NCBI RefSeq assembly: GCF_963667985.1
Contig: NZ_OY764081.1
Coordinates: 62,001-126,000, forward strand
Length of the DNA stretch: 64,000 nucleotides
Direction of reading: 5' to 3'
DNA from: an uncultured Methanocorpusculum sp.
GTDB lineage: Archaea > Halobacteriota > Methanomicrobia > Methanomicrobiales > Methanocorpusculaceae
Shown: one piece after another, positions 44,294-53,747 of the stretch
How the letters are laid out: every line of letters starts with the position of its first letter
Numbering within the stretch: position 1 is the stretch's first letter
Notes under the pieces: generated by a model
The model's database searches: none
What the model was told of the DNA's origin: nothing
The model's input: only the letters and a program-made list of their open reading frames with translations
Position numbers and translations under genes: made by a program

Positions 44294-45248
44294 TCATTAT
44301 CTACCCAAAGCGCCAAGAGATAATCAGACGGAAATGGCACCCCCTAAACGAACCTTCAGCATCTGGATACCAAGATACCTCGGCAATCTGCAGACAAAAA
44401 ACTATGCTGAGAACACTATCGAAGCGTACGGAAGAATCCTGAAACTTTTTGCAAAATATGAAACCTACCTGAAGGAGAACGACGGCGGCGTGCCGGAATC
44501 CTGTGAAGAACTGAACAATTTCGGTATGGGTGCAGAAATCAACACGAACTCCTATGAAATCGGGGATTTTTTTACCCTTCTGCGAAACGAACGGCAGTTA
44601 AGTCCGGCCAGCCTGCACCAGTATGACTCCGCCCTCAGCTCATTTTACCGGTACCTGATCAATCAGGACATCACCGAAGCAAACCCGATGACCAAAGTAG
44701 ACCGGCCGAAAATCAAGGACCGGGAACTCAGATATCTGAAACACAACGAGGTGATGGATTTCATCAACTCGATTGAAAACCCGAGAAATGCACTCATTAT
44801 CCGAACGATCTACGCCACCGGAATGCGTATCTCCGAAATATGCGGGATTTTAGCAGAACACATCGACTTCCAAGAAGAAACGATACGCGTCAGAGGAAAA
44901 GGAGGAAAGATCCGCATTGTATTCTGCGATTCAGACACTCTAAGTAAAATACGCGAACATCTTGATGGTAAAAAAAGCGGCCCGGTCTTCGAGGGAAGGA
45001 ATGGAAACGCCATATCCCCAAGAACCGTCCAGCATATTTTCAACCTCTATGCCCCGAAAGGGATCACGCCGCATAAAATCAGACACAGTTATGCGAGCGA
45101 ACTCTACAAACTTTCGCACAATCTCCGTGTCGTTCAGGAAAATCTCGGACACAACTCCATCCAGACAACGGAAATTTACATCCATACAGACATCGACGAG
45201 CGCAGAAAAGCGTACCGCAGCTACTTCCCGCTGGCAAACGGCGAATAA
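44286..45248 (+). CDS. Tyrosine recombinase, XerA-like
   Basis: About 320 residues with an N-terminal SAM-like core-binding domain and a C-terminal catalytic domain. The active-site set is complete: Arg in YATGMRISEIC, Lys in RGKGGKIR, H-x-x-R in HKIRHSYASEL, His in LGHNSIQ and Tyr in TTEIYIH. This fits archaeal XerA, which resolves chromosome dimers, or a mobile-element integrase. Starts at 44286 or 44334 are both possible; the first falls inside the palindrome. It stands alone between a GHMP gene and a DUF5806 gene, with no phage genes near. Confidence 0.88.
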   Translation: MRNHYLPKAPRDNQTEMAPPKRTFSIWIPRYLGNLQTKNYAENTIEAYGRILKLFAKYETYLKENDGGVPESCEELNNFGMGAEINTNSYEIGDFFTLLRNERQLSPASLHQYDSALSSFYRYLINQDITEANPMTKVDRPKIKDRELRYLKHNEVMDFINSIENPRNALIIRTIYATGMRISEICGILAEHIDFQEETIRVRGKGGKIRIVFCDSDTLSKIREHLDGKKSGPVFEGRNGNAISPRTVQHIFNLYAPKGITPHKIRHSYASELYKLSHNLRVVQENLGHNSIQTTEIYIHTDIDERRKAYRSYFPLANGE

Positions 45249-45263
45249 TTCTCTCTTTTTTTC

Positions 45264-45280
45264 TGAACAAGTATTGTTCA
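45264..45280. repeat. Short inverted repeat after the recombinase gene
   Basis: TGAACAA (45264-45270) and TTGTTCA (45274-45280) flank GTA. It is preceded by a T-rich stretch (TCTCTTTTTTT at about 45252-45262), which would itself serve as an archaeal terminator. A binding site is another possibility. Confidence 0.5.
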
Positions 45281-45427
45281 ATACCCAGCTTTGACCTCAC
45301 ATTTCCACACGAATGAACTTTCTCGACACTAGGAATAAACCATATGATGCGATATGAAAACTTAGTCATAATTCCAAACCGGCAAACCCTAAAATATACT
45401 TAGCACCCCTATATTCTGATAACAGCA

Positions 45428-46021
45428 ATGGACGAATACGAACATCTCATTGAAGACACTCCTTCAGTGCAAAACGACCGCTTTGCCGAGGAAGACCGCA
45501 GCGAAGAGATAAACAAGTATCAGAAATTCAAAAAAGTTGACGGAGCCACCTATCGAAAAGTCAACGTCTTCCTCAGAAAAAGAACCTATATTACCGCCCG
45601 CGAGTGGGCGATCGCCCGCCTCTGTTCCGATTTCAAAACACCGTACGGCGCCGAAATGACATTCATAGGCGAACATCTTCCCGAACTCTGCCCGTTCATG
45701 GAAGAATCATACAGCCCCCAGGCCGTCAATCAGGCACGCAACTCATTCAAAAAAAAGGTCAGAAAATCCGGAGCGACCTTCTTCTACGGGGCGATGTGTG
45801 GATTTTTCACGCTGGATGAACTCGATGACATCCTCTTCGAATCAAGCGAAGTCGCCAGATTCCTGCTGGAGATCGAAGGAACATCCCTGGAGATCGATGA
45901 TGAGATCGATATCGAGGACAAGATCAGCGAGATCATGCGTAAACTCGGCGAATCCGCAAACGTGCTTTTAAGCAGCAGACGCGGCGCATCCGAAAGCGAT
46001 GAAGACGATGACGCATTATAA
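45428..46021 (+). CDS. DUF5806 family protein
   Basis: 197 residues. The conserved core YQKFKKVDGATYRKVNVFLR, TYITAREWAIARLC and PQAVNQARNSFKKKVRKSGA matches a family of euryarchaeal proteins I know as DUF5806. The ends are acidic (ESDEDDDAL). No function is established; the basic core with helix-rich character could bind nucleic acid. It precedes glmM on the same strand with a 73-base gap. Confidence 0.8.
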   Translation: MDEYEHLIEDTPSVQNDRFAEEDRSEEINKYQKFKKVDGATYRKVNVFLRKRTYITAREWAIARLCSDFKTPYGAEMTFIGEHLPELCPFMEESYSPQAVNQARNSFKKKVRKSGATFFYGAMCGFFTLDELDDILFESSEVARFLLEIEGTSLEIDDEIDIEDKISEIMRKLGESANVLLSSRRGASESDEDDDAL

Positions 46022-46094
46022 TATTCAACCCACCTCTTTTTCTCAACCCTTATAATTATAAACCGCCCATTCTCTTACACAGACGGTTGTAAAT

Positions 46095-47471
46095 ATGGCA
46101 TTCGAAAAACGCGAAAAGAAATATTTTGGTACAAATGGTGTCCGTGGAGTGACCGGGGTCGACATGACGCCGGTATTTGCTCTCAGTGTCGCCGAGGCAT
46201 TTGGAACGATGCTTGGTGAAGGAAAAAAGGTGGGTGTCGGCCGCGATACCAGAACATCGGGACCGGCGCTGAGTTCTGCAGTCCGTTCCGGGCTTATGGC
46301 ATGCGGATGCGATGTTGTCGACTTCGATGTGATCCCGACACCGGGCCTACAGTACCTTGTTCTCAATCACAAACTCGACGGTGGCGTAATGATCACCGCA
46401 TCCCACAACCCGCCCGAGTACAACGGCATAAAAATTATCGAAGCAGACGGGACTGAAATGGGTGACGAGCGGACACTCGAACTTGAAGAACTCATGATCC
46501 AAAAAGGATTCGCAGTCTCCGCCTGGGACAAAGTCGGTGAATGCACGGAAGAACCTCTGGCACGTAAACTCTATATCGATTCAATCGTCGCACAGTTCCC
46601 AAAAGACTGCGGCAAAGGGATAACTATCGTCGTCGATCCGGGAAACGGTCCGGCAGCCGCCACCACCCCCGAAATCCTGCGCAGACTTGGATGTAATGTC
46701 CACACGATCAATGCAGAGTTCAACGGACTCTTCCCAGGCAGACTTCCCGAACCAAGCCCCGAAGGGCTTGCAAATCTCTCAGCCCTGGTCCAGGCGACCG
46801 GTGCGGCATTCGGTGTGGCACACGACGGGGATGCGGATCGGGCGATCTTCGTTGATGAAAACGGGACTTTCATGGATGGAAACATCACGTTTGCCCTGCT
46901 CGCCTCCTACTTCTGCGAGAAAAATCCGGGAGGTACAATCGTAACCCCAGTCAGCACATCCGGCATCGTCGAAGAAGTCGGCAAAAAATACAGCTGCACA
47001 ACCACCTACACGGTTGTCGGAAGCATTTACGTGGCACGGACCATGCGTGAACTCATCGCAAACGGAGAAAATGTCGTCATCGGGGGTGAAGGAAACGGCG
47101 GGATCATTTATCCAAACCATCAATTCTGCAGAGACGGCGGGATGAGCGCGGCAACGATGCTTGGATTCGTGGCAGGAAAGACCGAGCCGCTTTCGAAGCT
47201 CATCGCAGAACTTCCGTCATTCACCATGTATCAGGAAAAACGAAAAACCGCTCAGGCAAAAGAGATCGTGATCCATATGAAAACCTACTTTGCTGACTGC
47301 CCGATTGATGACCGCGACGGAATGCGGATAACACGCGGCGGGGCGTGGGCTTTGATCAGACCATCCGGAACGGAACCGCTGGTAAGGGTCTTCGCCGAAT
47401 CCCAGGATCCGGCAGAAGCGAAAACCCTTCTCGATGAAATTTTTGCCGAGATAAAACCCTATCTCGAATAA
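46095..47471 (+). CDS. glmM: Phosphoglucosamine mutase
   Basis: 458 residues. The phosphoserine loop is TASHNPPEYNG (near residue 98), the metal loop DGDADR (near 238), the sugar loop GGEGNGG (near 331) and the phosphate loop RPSGTEP (near 425). It interconverts glucosamine-6-P and -1-P for UDP-GlcNAc and surface glycans. Its end overlaps the convergent THEP1 gene by about 13 bases. Confidence 0.93.
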   Translation: MAFEKREKKYFGTNGVRGVTGVDMTPVFALSVAEAFGTMLGEGKKVGVGRDTRTSGPALSSAVRSGLMACGCDVVDFDVIPTPGLQYLVLNHKLDGGVMITASHNPPEYNGIKIIEADGTEMGDERTLELEELMIQKGFAVSAWDKVGECTEEPLARKLYIDSIVAQFPKDCGKGITIVVDPGNGPAAATTPEILRRLGCNVHTINAEFNGLFPGRLPEPSPEGLANLSALVQATGAAFGVAHDGDADRAIFVDENGTFMDGNITFALLASYFCEKNPGGTIVTPVSTSGIVEEVGKKYSCTTTYTVVGSIYVARTMRELIANGENVVIGGEGNGGIIYPNHQFCRDGGMSAATMLGFVAGKTEPLSKLIAELPSFTMYQEKRKTAQAKEIVIHMKTYFADCPIDDRDGMRITRGGAWALIRPSGTEPLVRVFAESQDPAEAKTLLDEIFAEIKPYLE

Positions 47472-47983
47472 CTTTTTTTGACTGTGGCAAGAACCTGTTG
47501 GAAAATCTCTTCACGATTTTCCTTGGTCACGATAATTACCTCCACATTCGGGTGTGACCGGACTTTATCCAGAAACGGTGTCTGCATATTTCTGACAACA
47601 CCAAGAATTGGAACGGATCCGTTCAACGCAGACAATACAGCATTCTGAAATTCTACGGCATTCTTTTCAATAAACCCAAGCTCGTCCATTATGATCAGAG
47701 GAGAAGAGGAAGCCTCGTCAAGCAGACGCGAACCGACAGTATCGAATATTTCCGGGAAAGCAGTTATGCCGCGGCCAAAACCAAACCGGCGGGCAGCGAT
47801 TCTGTTGGATGAGGGAGCTTCGTCCATTCCTAAAAGAAAGAGATCCGAACTTCCGTCAGGAAGAGGATCACCCCAACTTGTCCGAAACCCTCCGGGATTA
47901 ATCCTGAGTTCATGTATTACTTTTCGAATGATAGTGCTTTTTCCCACCTGGATATCGCCGGTGAGGAAAATATGACCCTGCAT
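47459..47983 (-). CDS. THEP1-like nucleoside-triphosphatase
   Basis: 174 residues. Walker A GDIQVGKST at residue 9 and Walker B LIIMDELGFIE near residue 96, with the family pattern RINPGGFRT. THEP1 proteins hydrolyse NTPs of uncertain physiological role. It follows the surface-protein gene by 25 bases on the same strand. Confidence 0.82.
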   Translation of the reverse strand: MQGHIFLTGDIQVGKSTIIRKVIHELRINPGGFRTSWGDPLPDGSSDLFLLGMDEAPSSNRIAARRFGFGRGITAFPEIFDTVGSRLLDEASSSPLIIMDELGFIEKNAVEFQNAVLSALNGSVPILGVVRNMQTPFLDKVRSHPNVEVIIVTKENREEIFQQVLATVKKSYSR

Positions 47984-48008
47984 ATAGTAAAAAAAGGGTT
48001 ACTGCGGT

Positions 48009-49606
48009 TTAGAGTTTTCGAATAACTATGACCGTAGCACCAAGAGTCAGTATCGCAATAAGAATAGAAATCAGAAGGGCAAGAACCGGGGTTTCACCTC
48101 CCTCCGGCACAACCGTGATCGTAATATTTGTACTTGTATTCTCCACATACCTGCCGTTCGCATCATACCTTTTTACTGCATAGGTGGATGTTCCAACAGG
48201 CATGTTTGCTGTGTCCGCAGCGGTGAAGACATGACCAAACTCATAGTTCGTATTGGCCGCCGGGTAAAGTGAACCGTCAGGATTCACAAACACTCTTGTC
48301 AAGAGACCATCAAACACATATTCTGCATCATCGGACGTGTAGGTGAAACACGTGATCTGATTATCGATATTGTATCTATATGCCGTTCCTGCGTCGGAAA
48401 GCGTCGTATCTATCGGCCGGGTCAATCCATACAGTGCCAAATACTCGCCTCTGGTCACGGTCACTTCATAGGGAGTCGTGTCAACTGATTTCGTCAGATT
48501 CGGCAAAGTGAGATAGTGTTTTGCGGGATCGGATCCTCTGAACTGTCGGCGTGTGTATAGATGACACGAAAATCAGACCCGGAGAAATCCGGATATGTGG
48601 TTAGCGACCCGTTCAGCGTTTTCGGGGTTCCATCGTCCGCATCTATCCATGCATAGGAGATCTCCCCGGTGTCATAATAGGTATACGTCGTTTTGTCACT
48701 ATCCTCTAACCCTGCAAGAAGAATCTGAGCCAGTTCCACCTGGATCGTGGTGCTTGAACTGCCGAGATTGTACATTAGCAGAGTGTTTTCTGCAGAGTCA
48801 GGCGTGTCAAGCATCGTTCCTTCAAGAGCGTTAACCACCTCGATACCATTGTTCGGCTGCCAGATAGCGGGTATCTGATAACCGGCCAAACCTCCGGGGA
48901 TCTGGAAGTACCCGGGGAACCAGTCAATATATGACCGCAGATCATTCTGCCGTGCATAGCTGATCACATTCTCGCGATTTTGATCAGGCCGGAACATGCC
49001 AAGCGAAGCATGCGTCAGACCACACGAAATTGGAAGTTCAATTGAATCAACCTGCACCCCGGTCCCGTTGATAAACCGGATATTGTTTCCGTTTTTATCC
49101 AAAACATCGACAACGATCCGGTAAACCCCTGCTGTGAAATCCTCGGTGTACGGGACAAGATTCCCATTCTCATCGGCTTCACTGTACATGCCGGAACTAT
49201 TCTTGGTTACACCACCCTGAACCAGAGCAAGATAATAGCCCCACATTTTACTGACGAGGACCTTATTCCCTCCGTTTGCAGACCCATAGGGTTCAGTGAT
49301 CGCCTCCACTGCCAAAATATCACCCCACTGCAGATTTTCAGGGACCATTCTCATATTGACCGAAGATGACGGAGTCCCGCCGGTCGTATCGACATGGCTC
49401 TGCAACGTTCGTATAACCTCGCCTTCCGTGTTGTAGACCCGCACGCGGACATCTGCCGGATCCCCGGTATTTGTAAAGCTACCGTACACATACAGATCAC
49501 ACATCTCGGCAAAATAGGTTTCATCTGCAGATGGCTGAAGGATATCCAGCGACACCTCGCCTGCTGCCGGAATGATAAGCAGGGCTGCTGTCAGAATCAA
49601 TATCAA
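48009..49606 (-). pseudogene. Secreted surface protein, frameshifted by a tandem GGATC duplication
   Basis: Two frames form one protein of roughly 530 residues. The first (48494-49606) starts with a signal-like segment (LILTAALLIIPAAGEV) and a long beta-rich region. The second (48009-48506) ends in a C-terminal membrane anchor after PEGGETPV. At the junction GGATC occurs twice in tandem (48526-48535); with one copy the frame reads SSEDPAKHYLTLPNLTKS without a break. No ATG opens the first frame: the best site is a CTG about 24 bases upstream of the TTG at 49606, behind GAGGTG. It may be a switchable or decayed surface antigen. Confidence 0.65.
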
Positions 49607-49746
49607 AAGAACAGAGTTGATTTTCAGGATATGGCACCTCGAAGAGAATAAATGATACTTGTACTGATGCTGTAATTATACCTTCCGGGCGGGAAAAAGC
49701 AAATCCAGCCAAATCCTTTATATTCTGGTCAGTTGAATTTACTTAT

Positions 49747-50001
49747 ATGGATATCTTTGCAACAGTCATTATGATCATTATTGCGGTCGTGATCTGCGCA
49801 ATACTGTTTTTCATTCTGAGAAACGGACTCAAACTTCTGATCAACGCCGTATGCGGTGTCATTATCCTCTTTATCGTTTCCTGGCTGAATCTTGCGCCAA
49901 TCGGTGACCTCTCAGTCGCACAAGTTATCGTATGTGCGGTGGGTGGCATACTTGGAGCAGCCATGCTGATTATTCTATCCTTCTTCGGAATCGTAATCTA
50001 A
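49747..50001 (+). CDS. BofA-family small membrane protein
   Basis: 84 residues, almost entirely hydrophobic with two or three membrane segments. GLKLLINAVCGVIILFIVSWL resembles the Pro-sigmaK-processing inhibitor BofA family, which occurs widely in archaea without sporulation. Its archaeal role is unknown. It is a lone plus-strand gene between minus-strand surface genes, with a nearby TATA-like TTTATATTC before it. Confidence 0.75.
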   Translation: MDIFATVIMIIIAVVICAILFFILRNGLKLLINAVCGVIILFIVSWLNLAPIGDLSVAQVIVCAVGGILGAAMLIILSFFGIVI

Positions 50002-50010
50002 ACTAAATTC

Positions 50011-50757
50011 TTATTTTTCGATGATGGAAACATTAAACTCTATCCGCTTCCCTGTCATCTCGATCGTGTAGTTTCCCTGCGTAAGGAATGTAATAACATC
50101 CGTCATGCCGGTATCATATAAACCGGCAAATCCCTCTATTGCCACCAAATTCCTAGATTCGTCATAAATCTTGATCTCACATCTCGCTTCCGGATCAGGA
50201 TAGGTCACGTATACTGTTTTGTAAGTTGTATCTATGAGAATACCCTTTTCAATGATCTCTTTATCAACGATGACTTTTTTGACTGTGACATCAGGAACAT
50301 AATAGTCAACAGACAATACTGTTACAGGCTGGATATTTACTGCTTTGAATGTTGTGTTCCCATAAACCGAATAATATGGATACGATATATGATCAAAGTA
50401 GAGAAGCGTGGCATTTCCATGAACTGTTGCGATACATTCAGGCTGGAATATAAATGACGGGTCATCGACGTCATATACCCTGCCAACAGCCGAACACGGC
50501 GTGATGTTTGTCGATGTCTGAGTTGGAACAATAGGTACGGGAGTGACAGTTTCATTAAGTACAATGGGCTCCGCATACTGCTGCGGAAAAAAACCAATAG
50601 AACTCGTCATTATCAGCAAAACACCTACAAGAGCAACCAAAACAGCAGTTAAAAGCAGAAGCACCGGCGGTGTGAAAAATCCACCCTTCCTCCTTCTTTT
50701 TCTCAGAACCGGATCATTTAACCTTGATTGCCCGGAACTTCCGCTCTTCTGAACCAT
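50011..50757 (-). CDS. Membrane-anchored hypothetical protein
   Basis: 248 residues with a basic cytoplasmic start (LRKRRRKGG), one transmembrane helix (about residues 32-55) and a large extracellular beta-rich domain after a Pro/Thr linker (NETVTPVPIVPTQTS). No family is recognised. It converges with the BofA-like gene, ten bases apart. It may be part of the cell-surface set in this section. Confidence 0.6.
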   Translation of the reverse strand: MVQKSGSSGQSRLNDPVLRKRRRKGGFFTPPVLLLLTAVLVALVGVLLIMTSSIGFFPQQYAEPIVLNETVTPVPIVPTQTSTNITPCSAVGRVYDVDDPSFIFQPECIATVHGNATLLYFDHISYPYYSVYGNTTFKAVNIQPVTVLSVDYYVPDVTVKKVIVDKEIIEKGILIDTTYKTVYVTYPDPEARCEIKIYDESRNLVAIEGFAGLYDTGMTDVITFLTQGNYTIEMTGKRIEFNVSIIEK

Positions 50758-50826
50758 AGATGATATTAGATTGTTTCTAATGTATTAATAAGATGTTTAT
50801 GAAGGCAAGCAGCAAAAAAGTGGATT

Positions 50827-51543
50827 TTATTTGATCGGCGAGTGAAGCGTAAAAAGCCCGGACTCGTCATACTTGATCAGTTTAGCCGTCTTGGTGATAA
50901 GCCCGCGGGATTTCAGAAGAACAAACGGCATACGGTATGGCCTCATATGATCGTTATCCGGGAACTCCCTGAACATACATGCTACCCCATCGGCAAAAAC
51001 CTCGGAAAAACCGAATTTACTGGAAAAAACATTCGTCAGGCCTGAATTGACATGCAGAATCGTGGTGGCCCCTGTTGAACGCAGTGATGAATATACCATA
51101 TTCAGATCGGTCGATCTAAATCCCGTCGACGTGACAAGCGTCTCCTCAAGGACCGAGAATGGGTTTACTACAACACGGCTCACACCAAGTTCCTGAATCA
51201 TAATTGCGACATTGTTACCGAGACGTGAGGAAAACGTCAGAAAAATTTCCGGAGGCAGCTGTACAATATAGATATCCTTATTGATCCGGTCCCTCATGTC
51301 AGGATACATCGATAGGAATGTACTTGTCAACTGCTCCACTGGATTGAACAGACTGATGTACATCACTTTCTCATCGTTGAGAAGGCCTTGATACAAATAT
51401 TGAAGAGAGAACATCGTTCTGCCGGTACCAGTCTCACCTATCAGAACGAAAACCGATCCCTTGATGAAACCTCCGCCGATCATCTCATCCAGCCCGGGAA
51501 TGCCGGAAGGAATCATTACTTTTGACTGCTGATCGTGATCCAT
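50827..51543 (-). CDS. KaiC/RAD55-family ATPase with Arg in Walker A
   Basis: About 238 residues, single RecA-like domain: IPSGIPGLDEMIGGGFIKGS opening, then Walker A GETGTGRT, in which the usual Lys is Arg, and RVVVNPFSVLEE at the Walker B position. KaiC-like proteins of archaea are linked to motility or signal transduction. The altered lysine may weaken hydrolysis. The start at 51543 directly follows the stop of the second KaiC-like gene (51545), so they are a pair. Confidence 0.82.
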   Translation of the reverse strand: MDHDQQSKVMIPSGIPGLDEMIGGGFIKGSVFVLIGETGTGRTMFSLQYLYQGLLNDEKVMYISLFNPVEQLTSTFLSMYPDMRDRINKDIYIVQLPPEIFLTFSSRLGNNVAIMIQELGVSRVVVNPFSVLEETLVTSTGFRSTDLNMVYSSLRSTGATTILHVNSGLTNVFSSKFGFSEVFADGVACMFREFPDNDHMRPYRMPFVLLKSRGLITKTAKLIKYDESGLFTLHSPIK

Positions 51544-51544
51544 T

Positions 51545-52405
51545 TTATGCAACTCTCCTGAGATTGGAGATCTCAAAGCCTGTTTCCGGGGCTATCGAAA
51601 CGTTATAGGTAGCAATATCTCTTGATGAAAGAAGGGGAAGAACACCAGCAAACTTTTCAATATACATCTGTCGCTGCCTCGACATGGATTCCTGACTTTT
51701 CTGCCACACGAGACGAATGATCGCATCAAATGAATTGCCGATGGATATCTCCATTCGTTCCTCGAGAATACCTGCTGTCAGCAACATTATGACGGTGATA
51801 TTGCGTTTTTTTGCCGCACGGGAGAGGCCGTATATCAAAAATATCAGATTACGCCACTTTTCGAGGTCACTGAAATACGGAAGATACGGGGTCAGCGAGT
51901 CGATATACACCATGGTATTTTCAGGTGCAGTCTCCACCATCCCTGCGAGATAGGCAAGACCGCCGTAATCATCATACGGCGGCAGATCCATAAGATGCTC
52001 CGAGATAGTCTTCTGGGAGTACCAGGAAAGCGGAACGATGGATCTTGCAAAATAAACATCGCCCATGTCCATATGGAATACGCATTTGTCCAGCAGTTCC
52101 CCTTCGAAATCAATACTATTCAGGAAGCTGAACTGATGCTTCATCATGTTGATGAACTGATTTCGGGAAGTCTTTGGCGTAATATAATATATCGCATCGG
52201 GCCGATTGGTATTTTTTATCGGAGTAATATCTCCTGTAACCTCCCGTCAGTAATTTACCAAGGACGTAAAGAGGAATTCGGGCCCTCCCGCACCAGGCTC
52301 GGTGATGAGTAATATCGTTGACCCGATTGGAACGCCGCCACCAAGTATTTTATCAACTGAGGGTATGTACGTCGGAACACGAACCATTGTATGATCGTCT
52401 GACAT
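51545..52405 (-). pseudogene. KaiC/HTR-like ATPase homologue interrupted by an in-frame UGA
   Basis: A first segment (52405 to the TGA at 52247-52249) encodes VPTYIPSVDKILGGGVPIGS and a degenerate P-loop (TEPGAGGPEF). After TGA the same frame reads REVTGDITPIKNTN and continues through MMKHQFSFLNSIDF to 51545. Removing the stop gives about 286 residues of one KaiC-like domain. Nothing suggests selenocysteine. It may be a nonsense mutation, a read-through site or a sequence error. The downstream piece alone lacks the P-loop. Confidence 0.7.
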
Positions 52406-52454
52406 ATATGTGATTGATACTATCTGCACGAATAGGGATATAATTAACCCCTAT

Positions 52455-53747
52455 TCAGCCAATTACCTGCATACTATCTATGCGCATCTTCGGAACGACG
52501 GCGCCGTCAAACGTCTTAGTTTCAGCAGAGATGTGCACACCACTTCTGAGAATATCGAAGACGTTTCCAGAAATCATCGCTTTTTTCACCGGACGGACAA
52601 ATTTCCCGGACTCGGCAAAGAATGCATTAGCCACTTCCACCGAAAATTCGCCGGTAAGGGAGTTTGCCGTATGCGCTCCGATAACCTCGCGAACAAACAG
52701 ACATGGTTTGTCCATGACATCAGAGACCGGTGCGGCTATCCGAAGACAGTGCGGGTGGATATACGTCGCTCCGTTTCCGGCACGGTGGGCATGTCCTGTC
52801 GAGACCGTTTTTGCCTGCGATGCGGTCTTTACATCATACATAAATGAAGACAGCACGCCGTTTGTGACGATAGAAAGGTCGGAGGTCACGGTTCCTTCAG
52901 AGTCGAACCTCTTCCATGCAGAACCTGCAGTATCCATGGGAATGTCCGAAATCGAGACCGAAGGGTGCAGAACATCTTCACCCAGTTTGCCGGCAAAAAC
53001 CGATTTCCCGGAGAGAACGTTCTTTCCGTTCACGGCCTCGGTAAAGAGGTCGAGAATGAGTGATGCGACGACATGTTCGGAGAAGACGACGTCGTATTTC
53101 TTTGTCTCGACATCCGCACCGTTTCTGGAGGCACTTGCCCAGAAGGTGGTTTCTTCACCGATTTTTTCCGGATTGATTCGGGCCAAAAACGGACTCGAGT
53201 CGTAATCATATCCGGTCGAGTTCTCGCAGATGGCGTCCATCCCAAGAGAAATGCCGGAGATCTGGCGTGTGTAATGAACACCGTTCGAGTTGGCGATAAC
53301 TGCCGTTCCTGTCGAAAGGGAAACACCTCCGGTAACCACCCGCGCCTCGGGATGCGTGGCGGCACCGGCATTCATTCGTTCCAGATACTCGGCAGCAAGA
53401 TCAGGCGTCACAGTAATATTTTTGTCAAACGGATCCTTACCCTCCGGCAGCACGGATTTTGCCGGGAAACCGGTCCAACCGGGAACCGGTTCTGAAAGTT
53501 TGGCCGACGAAATGGCCACGTCAAGGCAGTCCTTCCACCGTGTGGCATCAGAGGTCCCGGATATTCCAATGCGGTTATCCTTAACAACCCGGATATAGAT
53601 GGACTGGCCCGCATGTTCAAAGACCGAAGAAACGGCCATCTCCCGCTGTTCAAGTGAAATGTCGGTGTAATCCAGCATGAAGACTTCCACTTCATCGGCA
53701 TTTTTCTCTCCGTAGGAGAGAATTTTTTCGATGTCGAGATCAGACAC
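52455..53747 (-). CDS. pmbA: PmbA/TldE-family metalloprotease partner
   Basis: 430 residues. The C-terminal half (SGKSVFAGKLGEDVLHPSVSI, GNGATYIHPHCLRI, LTGEFSVEVANAFF) is typical of PmbA/TldE, the non-catalytic partner that forms a heterodimer with TldD. The start is a GTG at 53747 with GGAGGTG just upstream, and it overlaps the tldD stop by a few bases. Upstream in-frame ATGs lie inside tldD and look spurious. Confidence 0.92.
   Translation of the reverse strand: MSDLDIEKILSYGEKNADEVEVFMLDYTDISLEQREMAVSSVFEHAGQSIYIRVVKDNRIGISGTSDATRWKDCLDVAISSAKLSEPVPGWTGFPAKSVLPEGKDPFDKNITVTPDLAAEYLERMNAGAATHPEARVVTGGVSLSTGTAVIANSNGVHYTRQISGISLGMDAICENSTGYDYDSSPFLARINPEKIGEETTFWASASRNGADVETKKYDVVFSEHVVASLILDLFTEAVNGKNVLSGKSVFAGKLGEDVLHPSVSISDIPMDTAGSAWKRFDSEGTVTSDLSIVTNGVLSSFMYDVKTASQAKTVSTGHAHRAGNGATYIHPHCLRIAAPVSDVMDKPCLFVREVIGAHTANSLTGEFSVEVANAFFAESGKFVRPVKKAMISGNVFDILRSGVHISAETKTFDGAVVPKMRIDSMQVIG

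Noticed and set aside
44286-45248. Integrated provirus
   Set aside because: The recombinase is alone: no tRNA target, phage structural or replication genes occur around it.
52247-52249. UGA as selenocysteine
   Set aside because: KaiC-like proteins are not selenoproteins, no SECIS-like structure was seen, and this order of methanogens is not known to use selenocysteine.
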